Part shown: piece by piece, positions 7,673 through 16,870 of the stretch
Layout: every line of letters starts with the position of its first letter
Numbering within the stretch: the stretch's first letter is position 1
NCBI RefSeq assembly: GCF_000952855.1
Contig: NZ_JSVU01000004.1
Coordinates: 62,001-126,000, forward strand
Origin: Aequorivita vladivostokensis
Lineage (GTDB): Bacteria; Bacteroidota; Bacteroidia; Flavobacteriales; Flavobacteriaceae
Direction of reading: 5' to 3'
DNA length: 64,000 nt
The notes under the pieces: generated by a model
Seen by the model: the letters and a program-made list of their open reading frames with translations, nothing else
Told to the model about the DNA's origin: nothing
Databases searched by the model: none
Program-made: the position numbers and the translations under genes

Positions 7673-9025
7673 TTACTTTATTTTAATCACTAAAAAATCT
7701 TTCGAGCCTTTGTTTGAAGGAATGTCCAAATCATCGCTCTCGCTATTGCCTACAACCAAAATTTTATTGTCGGTCGTTTCAATTGCTTCTGAAGCAAAAT
7801 CAAGGCTCGAGCCACCTATGGTGTTTTGGAATTTTAAGTTTCCGCTTTGGTCTATAACAAAAACCCACACATCGTTTACACCGTTGTTAGTTTTCAGATC
7901 GCCATCAGAACTACGGCTGTGTCCCGAAAGAATGTAATCTCCATTGCTGCGCTGTACGATGCTGTGTGCGGTATCAAACTGGGAACCGCCAAAGGATTTT
8001 TGCCAAATTTTACTTCCGTTGTCATCAAATTTTACCAACCAAGCATCTGCGTTGCCGCGTGGTGCGGTTACATCTTGATCAGCACTTCTGGAATCGCCAA
8101 CCATAATATAGTTGCCATCTTGGGTTTTAATGCTGGCGTATGAATTATCGATCTCATCTCCACCAAAGGATTTGGTCCACAGCAAATCGCCATTGGCTTT
8201 AAGGCGTACTGCCCAATAATCGTAGCTTCCTTTTGGGTCGGTTTTATCGAAATCCTCACTTTCGGAGGTGCCAGTCATCAAAAAGCCGCCGTCATCGGTT
8301 TCCAAGGCGTCGTAGCTTCGGTCATTATTGGTTCCGCCAAAATAACGTCTCCATTGGATAGTGCCAGTTGCATTCAACTTAATTCCCCAAAATTCACCAA
8401 CCCCGTGCAGTACCCCCTTTTGTAAATCATTCCCGGCACCCCCACTGGCAGATACATCAAAATACCCAGTGACGAAATAGCCGCCATCTGAGGTTTGAAA
8501 AGCTTTAAAAGCCTGATCGCTACCGGAAAATCCAAATGTTTTTTCCCAAAGGATGGTACCACCGTTATCTACTTTAACCACCCAATAATCCTGGAATCCT
8601 GCATTTTCATAAATATCGCCATCGCTGCTAGTGGTGTAACCGGTCAATAAATAACCCCCGTCATTGGTTTTAGTTATTCTGGAGGCGTTTTCGTCATCGC
8701 TTCCGCCATAGGTCTTGCTCCAGATGATTTCTCCGGTTTTCGAAAGTTTCAATAACCAAAAATCGCTATCGTTTCCGGCTCTGTCCGTAATATCGCCATC
8801 GGAACTTCGGGTGGTACCCAGAACCATATAATTACCGTCCCCAGTTTCAACTACGGAAACTGCTTCGTCAATGCCGCTTCCACCATAGGTTTTTATCAGC
8901 TCTATTTCACCATTTATCTCGGATTCGGGTCCTGGGCCATCATCCTTTCCGCAGGAAAATAATACTAGCGCTATTGCAAGCAAAAGTGGAACGGCTTTGT
9001 AATTGGGGCTTTTAGTAATTAGCAT
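7673..9025 (-). CDS. Seven-repeat beta-propeller lipoprotein
   Basis: A 450-residue protein with an N-terminal hydrophobic segment and a lipobox at Cys25 (VLFSC). After a Gly/Pro/Asp linker come seven repeats of 50-70 residues, each with a GGSxxDxA-type opening (GGSGIDEA, GGSDDENA, GFSGSDQA, GGTNNDRS, GGDEIDNS, GGSQFDTA, GGSSLDFA), then DGGYLLTG-like and DYWVVKVD-like strands. This is what a seven-bladed propeller predicts. No catalytic motif is evident; a binding or scaffold role is likely. It sits between the LVIVD-repeat gene and the MbnP gene with gaps of about 20-30 bases, so it belongs to the same operon. Confidence 0.78.
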   Translation of the reverse strand: MLITKSPNYKAVPLLLAIALVLFSCGKDDGPGPESEINGEIELIKTYGGSGIDEAVSVVETGDGNYMVLGTTRSSDGDITDRAGNDSDFWLLKLSKTGEIIWSKTYGGSDDENASRITKTNDGGYLLTGYTTSSDGDIYENAGFQDYWVVKVDNGGTILWEKTFGFSGSDQAFKAFQTSDGGYFVTGYFDVSASGGAGNDLQKGVLHGVGEFWGIKLNATGTIQWRRYFGGTNNDRSYDALETDDGGFLMTGTSESEDFDKTDPKGSYDYWAVRLKANGDLLWTKSFGGDEIDNSYASIKTQDGNYIMVGDSRSADQDVTAPRGNADAWLVKFDDNGSKIWQKSFGGSQFDTAHSIVQRSNGDYILSGHSRSSDGDLKTNNGVNDVWVFVIDQSGNLKFQNTIGGSSLDFASEAIETTDNKILVVGNSESDDLDIPSNKGSKDFLVIKIK

Positions 9026-9044
9026 AATGGGGATATCTGGATTT

Positions 9045-10454
9045 TTAGTCTATTAATAATCCTTTTGTCGTAGTTGAATTTATCTTCATTACATACATTC
9101 CCGATTGAAGGTTAGAAATATTGATCTTTTCCGAAAGACTGTCGCCAAAGTTAAGAGCCATTACCTTTTGGCCCAAGACGTTGAAGATTTCAATGGTTGA
9201 AATTGGGTCCACTTTTGAAAACACCTCCACTACATCCGTTGCCGGATTTGGAGTGATGGCAAAGTTTGAAATTGTGTTTTCATTTACACCCAAAAGCGGA
9301 TCCCTAACTATAAATAGACCGCTATTGATATCGCTTATCACGATATTACCACTGGCAAAGAATGGATAAACGCTCCAGGCGCCATCAAAGCGGGCAGAGT
9401 TACTAGAAGGATAGGTGTCAAAAAATTTGGTCTCCACCATGTTTTCCCCTTCTACATCACTAATATCAAAAACTCTTAGGCCGGCACGATAACTGGCAAG
9501 ATAGAATTCATTTCCTTTTACGTAGCCATTATGGTCAATGGCGGCAACAGTTGCTTCGTATTCAAAATGGACCACAGGATTGTCAAGGTCGGTTACGTCA
9601 AAAATGATGGTACGCGTATTAAAACCGGAGTTGGCCTCGTCCAGTTCGTCGCCAATAATAAAGTAGCGCTTGTCCTCGGTTAACCAACCTTGGTGCGTAT
9701 AATCAACACTTCCGTAAAAACCGTTTGAGATACCTATTGGGTTGTTTTTGTCGGTTACGTCAACAATTGAAATTCTATCCTCATTGCTTCCGAAAAAGAT
9801 CTCACGGCCCGTGTAATCTGAATCGGGACCATCGTAAATAACCACCTGTGCATCGTGGCAGTAATAATCATTGCTGAAACCCCCTTCACCCACTGGGTTT
9901 ATAGGGTCTTGGATATTTACAAAATGCGGCCCGCCATTGAAAGACACCGTTCCCACGGCATAGGCATATCCAGTCTCTTCGTTTATCACAATGTTGTGGG
10001 CATTACCAAAACCGTTATAGTGGGCATCTTCGGTAAAAGTTTCTGGCGCATTGGATACACTTCGCAAGCGCGTTAAATCGAATACCTGCATGCCATGTCC
10101 TCCAGCTTCACTAACAATAAAGGCATGGTCATTGTAAACTTTTATGTCTCTCCAAGAACTAGGATCGGTATGGGTAGGAAGTTTACCCAGATACACAGGG
10201 TTTACTGGGTCTGTAATATCCACGAAGGCTGTACCGTTGCCCAGACCCATCAAAGCGTATTCCTTTCCATCCAAAGGGTCTGTCCACCCCCAGGAATCAT
10301 TGCCCCTGTCTGAGCCGAAAGTGCCCAGGCTGATTCGCGATAATAAATCTAAGCCACTGCAGGGATATTGACCCGCCATTCCATTAACACAAGGTGTCTG
10401 TGCGAAGGAAAAAGTTGCTAAAAAAAGTGCTAAAACTGGTAATATTTTTTTCAT
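9045..10454 (-). CDS. Choice-of-anchor B family protein with T9SS sorting domain
   Basis: A 469-residue secreted protein. Residues 1-18 form a signal peptide (MKKILPVLALFLATFSFA). The body has LVIVD-type repeats (AFVDITDPVNPVYLG, HFVNIQDPINPVGEG, ISIVDVTDKNNPIG, IIFDVTDLDNPV, LRVFDISDVEGEN), each beta-strand rich, as in the choice-of-anchor B family (TIGR04312). The last 75 residues form a type A T9SS C-terminal domain (ITPNPATDVVEVFS, then IFNVLGQKVM and SGMYVMKI), so it should be exported by the type IX system and attached to the surface. It is first in the operon with the propeller lipoprotein, MbnP and the di-heme enzyme. Its molecular role is unknown. Confidence 0.85.
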   Translation of the reverse strand: MKKILPVLALFLATFSFAQTPCVNGMAGQYPCSGLDLLSRISLGTFGSDRGNDSWGWTDPLDGKEYALMGLGNGTAFVDITDPVNPVYLGKLPTHTDPSSWRDIKVYNDHAFIVSEAGGHGMQVFDLTRLRSVSNAPETFTEDAHYNGFGNAHNIVINEETGYAYAVGTVSFNGGPHFVNIQDPINPVGEGGFSNDYYCHDAQVVIYDGPDSDYTGREIFFGSNEDRISIVDVTDKNNPIGISNGFYGSVDYTHQGWLTEDKRYFIIGDELDEANSGFNTRTIIFDVTDLDNPVVHFEYEATVAAIDHNGYVKGNEFYLASYRAGLRVFDISDVEGENMVETKFFDTYPSSNSARFDGAWSVYPFFASGNIVISDINSGLFIVRDPLLGVNENTISNFAITPNPATDVVEVFSKVDPISTIEIFNVLGQKVMALNFGDSLSEKINISNLQSGMYVMKINSTTTKGLLID

Positions 10455-10490
10455 TTATTGATATTATATGGTTTAAAAAACGGCTAAATG

Positions 10491-10523
10491 TAAACATATT
10501 ATAACCTCTTCTACAAACGCAAA
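10491..10523 (-). promoter_or_regulatory. Candidate promoter of the MbnP/MbnH cassette
   Basis: On the minus strand TTTG (523-520 of the local 10 kb block) is followed after 21 bases by TATGTTTA (10498-10491), a one-mismatch fit to the Bacteroidota -33/-7 pair TTTG and TAnnTTTG. Transcription would begin about 30 bases before the first gene of the cassette, and no other good site is visible within the cassette's short intergenic gaps. Confidence 0.45.
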
Positions 10524-10626
10524 AGGTTAAATATTAGTATTGTGATTTTTTAAGCAATGTTTTATTTGACTTTTATATTGGTTTTCGAAGATGTACTTTT
10601 GCCAAAATTCCTAAGAAATCTGAACC

Positions 10627-11682
10627 ATGTTTGAAAATAAGGACAGCTCCCATACAAGTATTGAAAATTTAGGTGAATTTGGCCTGATTGATCATTTAAC
10701 CAAAAATTTCAAAATAAAACAAAAATCGACTGTTAAGGGAATAGGCGATGATGCTGCCGTTATAGCCTGCGACCCTAAGGAGGAATTGGTAATAACAACC
10801 GATTTATTGGTGGAAGGCGTCCATTTTGATTTGAGTTACGTACCATTGAAGCATTTGGGATATAAGGCAGTGATCGTTAATCTATCCGATGTGTACGCCA
10901 TGAATGCTGAACCCACCCAAATTACGGTAAGCGTGGCCGTATCAAACAGATTTCCAGTGGAAGCTTTGGAAGAACTATATGCTGGCATCCAGGCCGCGGC
11001 CCAATTGTACAATGTGGATGTAGTAGGAGGCGACACCACCTCATCCACCACAGGCTTGTTAATAAGCATTACTGCCTTGGGAACCGTAAAGAAAGGTGCC
11101 GCCGTATATAGAAGTGGCGCTAAGGAAAACGATCTGCTTGTTGTAACTGGGGATCTTGGTGCGGCATATATGGGACTTCAGGTTTTGGAGCGCGAAAAGG
11201 AGGTTTTTAAAGTGAACCCAAATTCACAGCCCGATCTGGAACCGTATTCGTATTTGGTGGAAAGACAATTGAAACCCGAGGCCCGTAAGGATATTACTAA
11301 TTTATTAAAAGAATTGGAGGTGAGACCAACAGCGATGATTGACATTAGCGATGGCCTGTCTTCCGAAATTATCCATATCTGCAAAAATTCCGAAGTGGGT
11401 TGTAATTTATATGAAGATAAAATCCCGCTGGATCCGCAGGTTATTGCTACCTGTGAGGAGTTTAATTTGGATAGCACCACCATCGCCTTAAGTGGTGGTG
11501 AGGATTATGAGTTGCTTTTCACCATTAGTACCGAAGATTTCCCAAAAATAAAGGGTAATCCCCATTTAACGGTCATTGGTCATATAACCGACGAAAAAGA
11601 AGGTGTGCATTTAATAAGCCGTGCGGGAACTAAAATACCTCTGATTGCACGCGGGTGGAATGCGCTGAAGAATGAGGAATAA
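10627..11682 (+). CDS. thiL: Thiamine-monophosphate kinase ThiL
   Basis: Phosphorylates thiamine monophosphate to the active cofactor thiamine diphosphate. The 351-residue length fits. Motifs are GIGDDAAVI (near 38-46), the metal-binding TTDLLVEGVHFD (near 57-68), VVGGDTTSS (near 131-139), DISDGLSSEI and SGGEDYELLF. The gene stands alone, divergent from the MbnP cassette; a TACTTTTG box at 10594-10601 lies about 25 bases upstream of its start. Confidence 0.95.
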   Translation: MFENKDSSHTSIENLGEFGLIDHLTKNFKIKQKSTVKGIGDDAAVIACDPKEELVITTDLLVEGVHFDLSYVPLKHLGYKAVIVNLSDVYAMNAEPTQITVSVAVSNRFPVEALEELYAGIQAAAQLYNVDVVGGDTTSSTTGLLISITALGTVKKGAAVYRSGAKENDLLVVTGDLGAAYMGLQVLEREKEVFKVNPNSQPDLEPYSYLVERQLKPEARKDITNLLKELEVRPTAMIDISDGLSSEIIHICKNSEVGCNLYEDKIPLDPQVIATCEEFNLDSTTIALSGGEDYELLFTISTEDFPKIKGNPHLTVIGHITDEKEGVHLISRAGTKIPLIARGWNALKNEE

Positions 11683-11754
11683 CCTTTTTACAAGGCAATA
11701 CAAATCTGCTTTCCTTTGAAAGGAAACAGAATTATCAAAAATAGTGTGGGCTTT

Positions 11755-12000
11755 TTAATGAATTGAAAGCTTTTTCTTTTTCATAAAAAACGTAGAAAGG
11801 CATTCATTTATCTCACGTTGCCTGCGGGTAAGCAGTTCAAATTTACCTGAATAACTGTTTGAGACTTCCTTGCCGCAACAAGCACATTTATATTCATTAA
11901 TGTGATCGGTAATTTTACGGGTAACAATGTAATCATGGCCAAACGCACTGCATACAAGGCTCAAGATTGGAGGTCGGCTTTGGGGCGTAACTTTATCCAT
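11755..12000 (-). CDS. Small zinc-ribbon-like protein, unknown function
   Basis: An 81-residue protein not assigned to a named family. It has a Cys/His pattern CSAFGHDY (Cys17, His22) and CACCGKEV (near 39-46) that could bind zinc, followed by a basic helix (TRRQREINECL) and a Lys-rich C-terminus. The composition suggests a cytoplasmic nucleic-acid-associated protein, but that is inference. It is monocistronic, convergent with thiL and 62 bases from the next minus-strand gene. Codon usage looks like the rest of the window. Confidence 0.7.
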   Translation of the reverse strand: MDKVTPQSRPPILSLVCSAFGHDYIVTRKITDHINEYKCACCGKEVSNSYSGKFELLTRRQREINECLSTFFMKKKKLSIH

Positions 12001-12062
12001 CTTAACAAATAATTTGGGGTTAATGATTCAATATTAACGTTTTTTTAGATAAAGTGCAAATT

Positions 12063-12842
12063 TTATCCGATTAAATGCAAATATTCCGCAACGGTTTCTT
12101 CATTTTCTATCATGCTCATATGGCCGCCCTCAATTATTTTTACTGAAGCATCGCATTGGTCGAATATCCGTTTTGTATCCCAAACCGGTAAAATGGGATC
12201 TTCCTTTGCCAATATCGCGTTTTTTGGTTTAGTGAAATTTTTTAAAACTGCCGATCTGTCCTTTCGGTCCCGCATACCTTTAATGGCGGCGGTTACTCCT
12301 TCTACGGGGAATGCGAATGCTTCCTTTTTTAAAATTGCGATCCTCTTGTCAAATCTTTCGCGAGAGGATTCGGCAAACAGATTGCCAATGGCCATGCTGA
12401 TATAGGCTTGCGGATTTTGGCGGATAACCTTTAAGGCGCGATTGCGGTTTTCCCTTCGCTCCTCGGAATCGGCTTCGGGTGTTGAATTAAGAAGTATTAA
12501 TTTTTCAACTTTTTCTGAAAACATTTCAGCATAAGCCAAAGCAACATAACCACCCATAGAATGGCCGATGAACGTTGCTGACGAAATTTTCAATTGTTGA
12601 AGTAATTCTTGCACTACTTCGGCCATAAGCTCCATAGTATGTATTTCTGCAATAACCCCGCTTTTCCCGTGGCCGGGAAAATCCATCGTTATTAAGGTAT
12701 TCTTTTTTGAAAACTCTGGGATTAGGGGATTCCACATATTGGAACTTTCCAAAAACCCGTGGAGAAGAACCTTTGCTGGCCCTTTTCCGAAGGTTTCAAA
12801 ATGAATTGGAGTATTTTTGAATTGAAACATCATATTTTGCAA
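12063..12842 (-). CDS. Alpha/beta hydrolase
   Basis: A 259-residue serine hydrolase of the alpha/beta fold. The oxyanion HG motif is near 28-29 (LLHGFLESSNMW), the nucleophile elbow GHSMGG has Ser95, and the catalytic His is near 241 in GGHMSMIENEE; an acidic residue lies in the AKEDPILPVWD stretch. There is no signal peptide, so it acts in the cytoplasm. The substrate is not predictable; similarity is to BioH/MenH-type or esterase-like members. An alternative start is the Met-Met pair at residues 4-5. Confidence 0.88.
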   Translation of the reverse strand: MQNMMFQFKNTPIHFETFGKGPAKVLLHGFLESSNMWNPLIPEFSKKNTLITMDFPGHGKSGVIAEIHTMELMAEVVQELLQQLKISSATFIGHSMGGYVALAYAEMFSEKVEKLILLNSTPEADSEERRENRNRALKVIRQNPQAYISMAIGNLFAESSRERFDKRIAILKKEAFAFPVEGVTAAIKGMRDRKDRSAVLKNFTKPKNAILAKEDPILPVWDTKRIFDQCDASVKIIEGGHMSMIENEETVAEYLHLIG

Positions 12843-12843
12843 A

Positions 12844-12877
12844 AGACCCCAAAGATCTTAAAAGAACTGTGGGGTCT
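12844..12877 (-). terminator. Hairpin terminator after aminopeptidase P gene
   Basis: AGACCCCA (12844-12851) and TGGGGTCT (12870-12877) form an 8-bp stem; on the minus strand it is followed by TTTT. It sits between the aminopeptidase stop and the hydrolase start, so it should separate the two transcripts. Confidence 0.5.
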
Positions 12878-12969
12878 GAACTTTTTATTATTTCTTCAAA
12901 TGAAGTTTATATTATTAATTTCACCTTCGTACCTGCCTGCTGTAGACACGTCGGTAGGGTTAGAAGGGC

Positions 12970-14259
12970 TTAATTCATCAAGTCCTCTATTTCCTCTGCC
13001 TCAATAGGAATGTTACGCATCAAATTAAATGGCTCGCCCTTTTTTTGGATAACTACATCGTCTTCCAATCGGATGCCGAAACCTTCCTCCGGAATATAGA
13101 TTCCCGGCTCAACGGTGAAAACCATATCTTCGGTCATCTTTTCCCACAGGATACCATAGTCGTGCGTATCCAGCCCAATGTGGTGGCTGGTGCCGTGCAT
13201 AAAGTATTTTTTGTAGGCAGGCCAGTTTGGATCTTCGTTTTTCACATCAGCCTTGTCCAAAAGTTTTAAATCCAAAAGGGCTTTCGTCATTAGTTTGCCC
13301 ACTTCTTCGTGATATTCCTTCCAATAATTTCCGGGAACGAGCATTTTTGTAGCATTGTCTTTTACCTTTTTTACGGCATCGTACACCTCGCGCTGCCGCT
13401 TGCTGAATTTTCCGCTTACGGGAATGGTGCGCGTCATATCGCTGGAATAGTTGGCATACTCAGCACCTACATCCAAAAGAAGCAAATCACCTTTCTTACA
13501 TTGTTGGTTATTCTCTATATAGTGTAGCACGTTCGCGTTATTTCCACTGGCAATGATGGGGGTATAGGCAAAACCACGGGAACGGTTTCTTAAAAATTCA
13601 TGCATGAATTCAGCTTCGATCTCGTATTCCCAAACGCCGGGTTCTACGAAATTAAGGATTCTTCTGAACCCTTTTTCCGTGATATCACAGGCTTGCTGTA
13701 GGATGTCTATTTCAATTTTATCCTTTACGCTACGCAGGCGTTGCAAGATAGGATTGCTTCGCTCCCAACTGTGCGCCGGAAATTTTTCCTTTGTTTTCTG
13801 GATAAAGCGATCTTCGCGGGTTTCGGTTTCCACACTTTGGCGATAATGCTCATTGGTGTTGAAATAAATACGCTCTGCCTGCGTCATTACTTCAAAGAAA
13901 ATTTTATCAAATTCCTTTAGCCAATAAATAGATTTAATGCCGCTTACCTCGGTAGCCTTTTCCTTAGTGAGTTTTTCGCCTTCCCAAACGGCAATGTGGT
14001 CGTTGGTCTCGCGCACGAACAGCATTTCGCGGTGTTCCTTGTTTGGTGCATCGGGAAAAAGAACCAGAATGGTTTCTTCTTGGTCGGCACCGGTTAGGTA
14101 AAAAATATCGCGTGCCTGCTGGAATGGCATGGTGCTATCTGCGCCAATGGGATAAATATCATTACTGTTAAAGACCGCCACACTCTTTGGCTTCATTTGG
14201 GCCATAAAGTTTTTGCGGTTTTTTATAAAGAGTTTGCTGGGTATTTGATCGTATTTCAT
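12970..14259 (-). CDS. Xaa-Pro aminopeptidase (aminopeptidase P, M24B family)
   Basis: Metallopeptidase that removes N-terminal residues preceding proline. It has 429 residues with an N-terminal domain (residues 1-170) and a C-terminal pita-bread domain. The five metal ligands can be seen: Asp in LLLDVGAEY, Asp in SSDMTRTIPV, His in HGTSHHIGLDTHD, Glu in TVEPGIYIP and Glu in IRLEDDVVI. No signal peptide is present, so it is cytoplasmic. The gene is followed by a hairpin at 12844-12877 and stands upstream of the hydrolase. Confidence 0.93.
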   Translation of the reverse strand: MKYDQIPSKLFIKNRKNFMAQMKPKSVAVFNSNDIYPIGADSTMPFQQARDIFYLTGADQEETILVLFPDAPNKEHREMLFVRETNDHIAVWEGEKLTKEKATEVSGIKSIYWLKEFDKIFFEVMTQAERIYFNTNEHYRQSVETETREDRFIQKTKEKFPAHSWERSNPILQRLRSVKDKIEIDILQQACDITEKGFRRILNFVEPGVWEYEIEAEFMHEFLRNRSRGFAYTPIIASGNNANVLHYIENNQQCKKGDLLLLDVGAEYANYSSDMTRTIPVSGKFSKRQREVYDAVKKVKDNATKMLVPGNYWKEYHEEVGKLMTKALLDLKLLDKADVKNEDPNWPAYKKYFMHGTSHHIGLDTHDYGILWEKMTEDMVFTVEPGIYIPEEGFGIRLEDDVVIQKKGEPFNLMRNIPIEAEEIEDLMN

Positions 14260-14481
14260 AATGTAGTTTTCTGAATTTTTTCAAAATTAATTATTATAAA
14301 GTTATCCTGTAGCGAGAATGGGTTAAAAGTGTGCCAATGTATTTTTAAATGTTGTTTATTTCATTAAAATTCAATACTTTACATAGTATTTTTGAAAGAA
14401 TGGAGATTTATTGCACGCAATACGCAAAAGTTTAGGTAGGGTTTTTCTCGATAGTCTTGTTTAAATAAAAAACCAAAAGTC

Positions 14482-16755
14482 ATGAAAATAAAGCTACTCA
14501 TCAATTTGATTTTAATTTCTCTTAGTGCGCAACTGTTCGCCCAAGATCCCAACTGGAGCTACATCCGTAGGGAAAATACGGGTATTGGTGGAGCACTTCA
14601 TTTTGTTGTGCAAGGGGATGCCTTTGGAAATATCTGGACCGGGGGCTACGAGTCTTCCGACGAAGGCAGTTTGGTGCGCATTGCTACTACAGACACTGTT
14701 TATACCAATTGGTCCACCTATTCAGATGAATATTTACCGAATGGATTGATTTATGACATTGCCTTTGACAGTATAGGTATTATATGGGTCGGGTCTGAAG
14801 CCGGTATAACTACTTCCGGCGATGGACTCATTTGGACCCATTATGACACTAGCAACACACCTTTTTTAAGCACCAATGTTGAAGGTATAGCCATAGGCGC
14901 CGGCAATACCGTCTGGACCGTAAATACCGATACCGACCCGGACTTGGGTGGTGTGGGTTATTTTGACGGTACGGATTGGAGCTATTACACCTCCACAAAT
15001 TCGGGCCTTCCCCCGGGAATCAATTTAAGGGATATAGCCATTGATGACAACGATGTAAAGTGGATAGCCTCAAACAATGGTCTTATATCTTATGATGGCA
15101 CTACTTGGCAACATTATACCTCAGCAAATAGCGGCCTTTCGGCAGATAATGTTTGGGAAGTTGCCATTGATGACCAAAACAGGGTTTGGGCCTTGGTGGG
15201 CAGTGCGGTCGATATTTTTGATGGCACAGACTGGACGCAGATCAACGAGAGCGATTGGCCCATTACAAATGTGCAAGGACGTTCGCTAGCCCTTCACGGC
15301 GACCAGGTTATCATAGCCGAAGGTTCCAGCTCTCGCGTTTTATTGTTTGACGGCACTACTTGGACTTCCGAATATATGAATTTAAGCATGTTCGATTCAT
15401 ACATAGACAATGATGGCACATACTGGGTATCGGGTTACGGCGTGGTGGCAAAGAATGACGGTACGGGCTGGATTCAATATACAGCTTACAATACTGGACT
15501 GCCAACCAATTTCAACGAAGATATTTTTATTGATAGTCAAGGTCGCAGATGGTTTGCCAATGGCAACGGTGGGATCCAGGTTTTTGATTGCCCAAATTGG
15601 GAAGTATATGGCCCTGAGAACGGGGGTTTATTCCCAAATCCGCAGACATTATATTCCACTACCATCGGAACCTCAATTACTGAAGATGCCGATGGCGATA
15701 TTTGGTTTTCATACACTGGCACCTCGGGCTATATCATTCATGTTCCGGACGGTAATTATTGGGACTATGCCGCCTGGACTACTTATGACAATACCAATTC
15801 CACCCCGGCACTTCAATTTATTGAAGAATTAAATGCCACAGATGACGGTAAATTGTTTGCTCTTACTGACAATAATGCTATTATGTTTGATAAGGTTGCC
15901 GACACTTGGACTGTCTGGAATATGTCTAACGGATTGTCCGGTCCTCCATATAGTCTGGGGTCTCGTGGTAATACCATGTATGTGGGTAGTTACCAAGGGA
16001 TAGATGTATTTGAAAACGGATCGTGGACCAATATAGACTTATCTCCTCAAGGTATCGAGCACGTACTTCACGTTGCTTTTGATGCCAATGACCATATGTG
16101 GTTGGGTACCACCACGGGATTGTGGAAATATGACGGCACCATCTGGACCAATTGGAACGAAAGTAACAGCAACATAGCCGCAGACTATGTGACCGCCATC
16201 GATTTTGATGCAGACAACAATATTTACTTAAGTGCCCACAATACACAAATATTTCCCTATTACGGCGGAATCTCATATTTTGATGGCACGGGAAATACCT
16301 TTACTACATTGTTGGACGGAAGCTCCCCACTTGCGCACAAACAGGTGGAAGATATAGCCGTAGATTCCTTCGGAAATATTTGGACACTTACACAAAGCGA
16401 AGGTTTTAGTATTTATAATCCAAACGGGATTGATGGGTTTGATTGTATAGACCGAACCCTACAAAGAACCCTGGGCGTGAATGACGCGGATTTTAATGAA
16501 CAAATGGATGGTTTAAATTACCCAAATCCTTTTTCTGAAACTACTACCATAGTTTTCTATTCAACGGATGCCAGTCCCGTTTCTATTGAGGTGTTTGATA
16601 TAATGGGAAGAAATATAAAAACTTTGAATTTAAAACAGGTTTCCTTAGGAAAAAACAGCTTCTTGCTTGATTTGGCCTCACAGGCAAACGGTGTTTATTT
16701 TTGTAAAATTACATCTAACAAGAAAAGCCATACCATCAAGCTCTTAAAGAATTGA
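14482..16755 (+). CDS. T9SS-sorted two-component-regulator-type propeller protein
   Basis: A 757-residue secreted protein. Residues 1-20 are a signal peptide (MKIKLLINLILISLSAQLFA). The body has many Reg_prop-like blade repeats: IIWVGSEAGI, VKWIASNNGL, RVWALVG, RRWFANGNGG, DIWFSYTG, HMWLGTTTGLWKYDG and NIWTLTQSEG, each with a Trp in the outer strand, often followed by YDGTTW. The last 80 residues are a type A T9SS sorting domain (NYPNPFSETTTI, VFDIMGRNIKTL, ending KLLKN). It should be displayed on or released from the surface. There is no kinase or regulator domain, so signalling is unlikely. The gene is monocistronic. Confidence 0.87.
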   Translation: MKIKLLINLILISLSAQLFAQDPNWSYIRRENTGIGGALHFVVQGDAFGNIWTGGYESSDEGSLVRIATTDTVYTNWSTYSDEYLPNGLIYDIAFDSIGIIWVGSEAGITTSGDGLIWTHYDTSNTPFLSTNVEGIAIGAGNTVWTVNTDTDPDLGGVGYFDGTDWSYYTSTNSGLPPGINLRDIAIDDNDVKWIASNNGLISYDGTTWQHYTSANSGLSADNVWEVAIDDQNRVWALVGSAVDIFDGTDWTQINESDWPITNVQGRSLALHGDQVIIAEGSSSRVLLFDGTTWTSEYMNLSMFDSYIDNDGTYWVSGYGVVAKNDGTGWIQYTAYNTGLPTNFNEDIFIDSQGRRWFANGNGGIQVFDCPNWEVYGPENGGLFPNPQTLYSTTIGTSITEDADGDIWFSYTGTSGYIIHVPDGNYWDYAAWTTYDNTNSTPALQFIEELNATDDGKLFALTDNNAIMFDKVADTWTVWNMSNGLSGPPYSLGSRGNTMYVGSYQGIDVFENGSWTNIDLSPQGIEHVLHVAFDANDHMWLGTTTGLWKYDGTIWTNWNESNSNIAADYVTAIDFDADNNIYLSAHNTQIFPYYGGISYFDGTGNTFTTLLDGSSPLAHKQVEDIAVDSFGNIWTLTQSEGFSIYNPNGIDGFDCIDRTLQRTLGVNDADFNEQMDGLNYPNPFSETTTIVFYSTDASPVSIEVFDIMGRNIKTLNLKQVSLGKNSFLLDLASQANGVYFCKITSNKKSHTIKLLKN

Positions 16756-16870
16756 TTGAAAATATTGGTCTTTTATTCGCTTTATAATTGTTTTTGTAGT
16801 TTCTATATCAACCCATTTTTCGAATTGCTTTCAACGGCTACTGAATGGTGCGTATCCCCCATAGTATATA

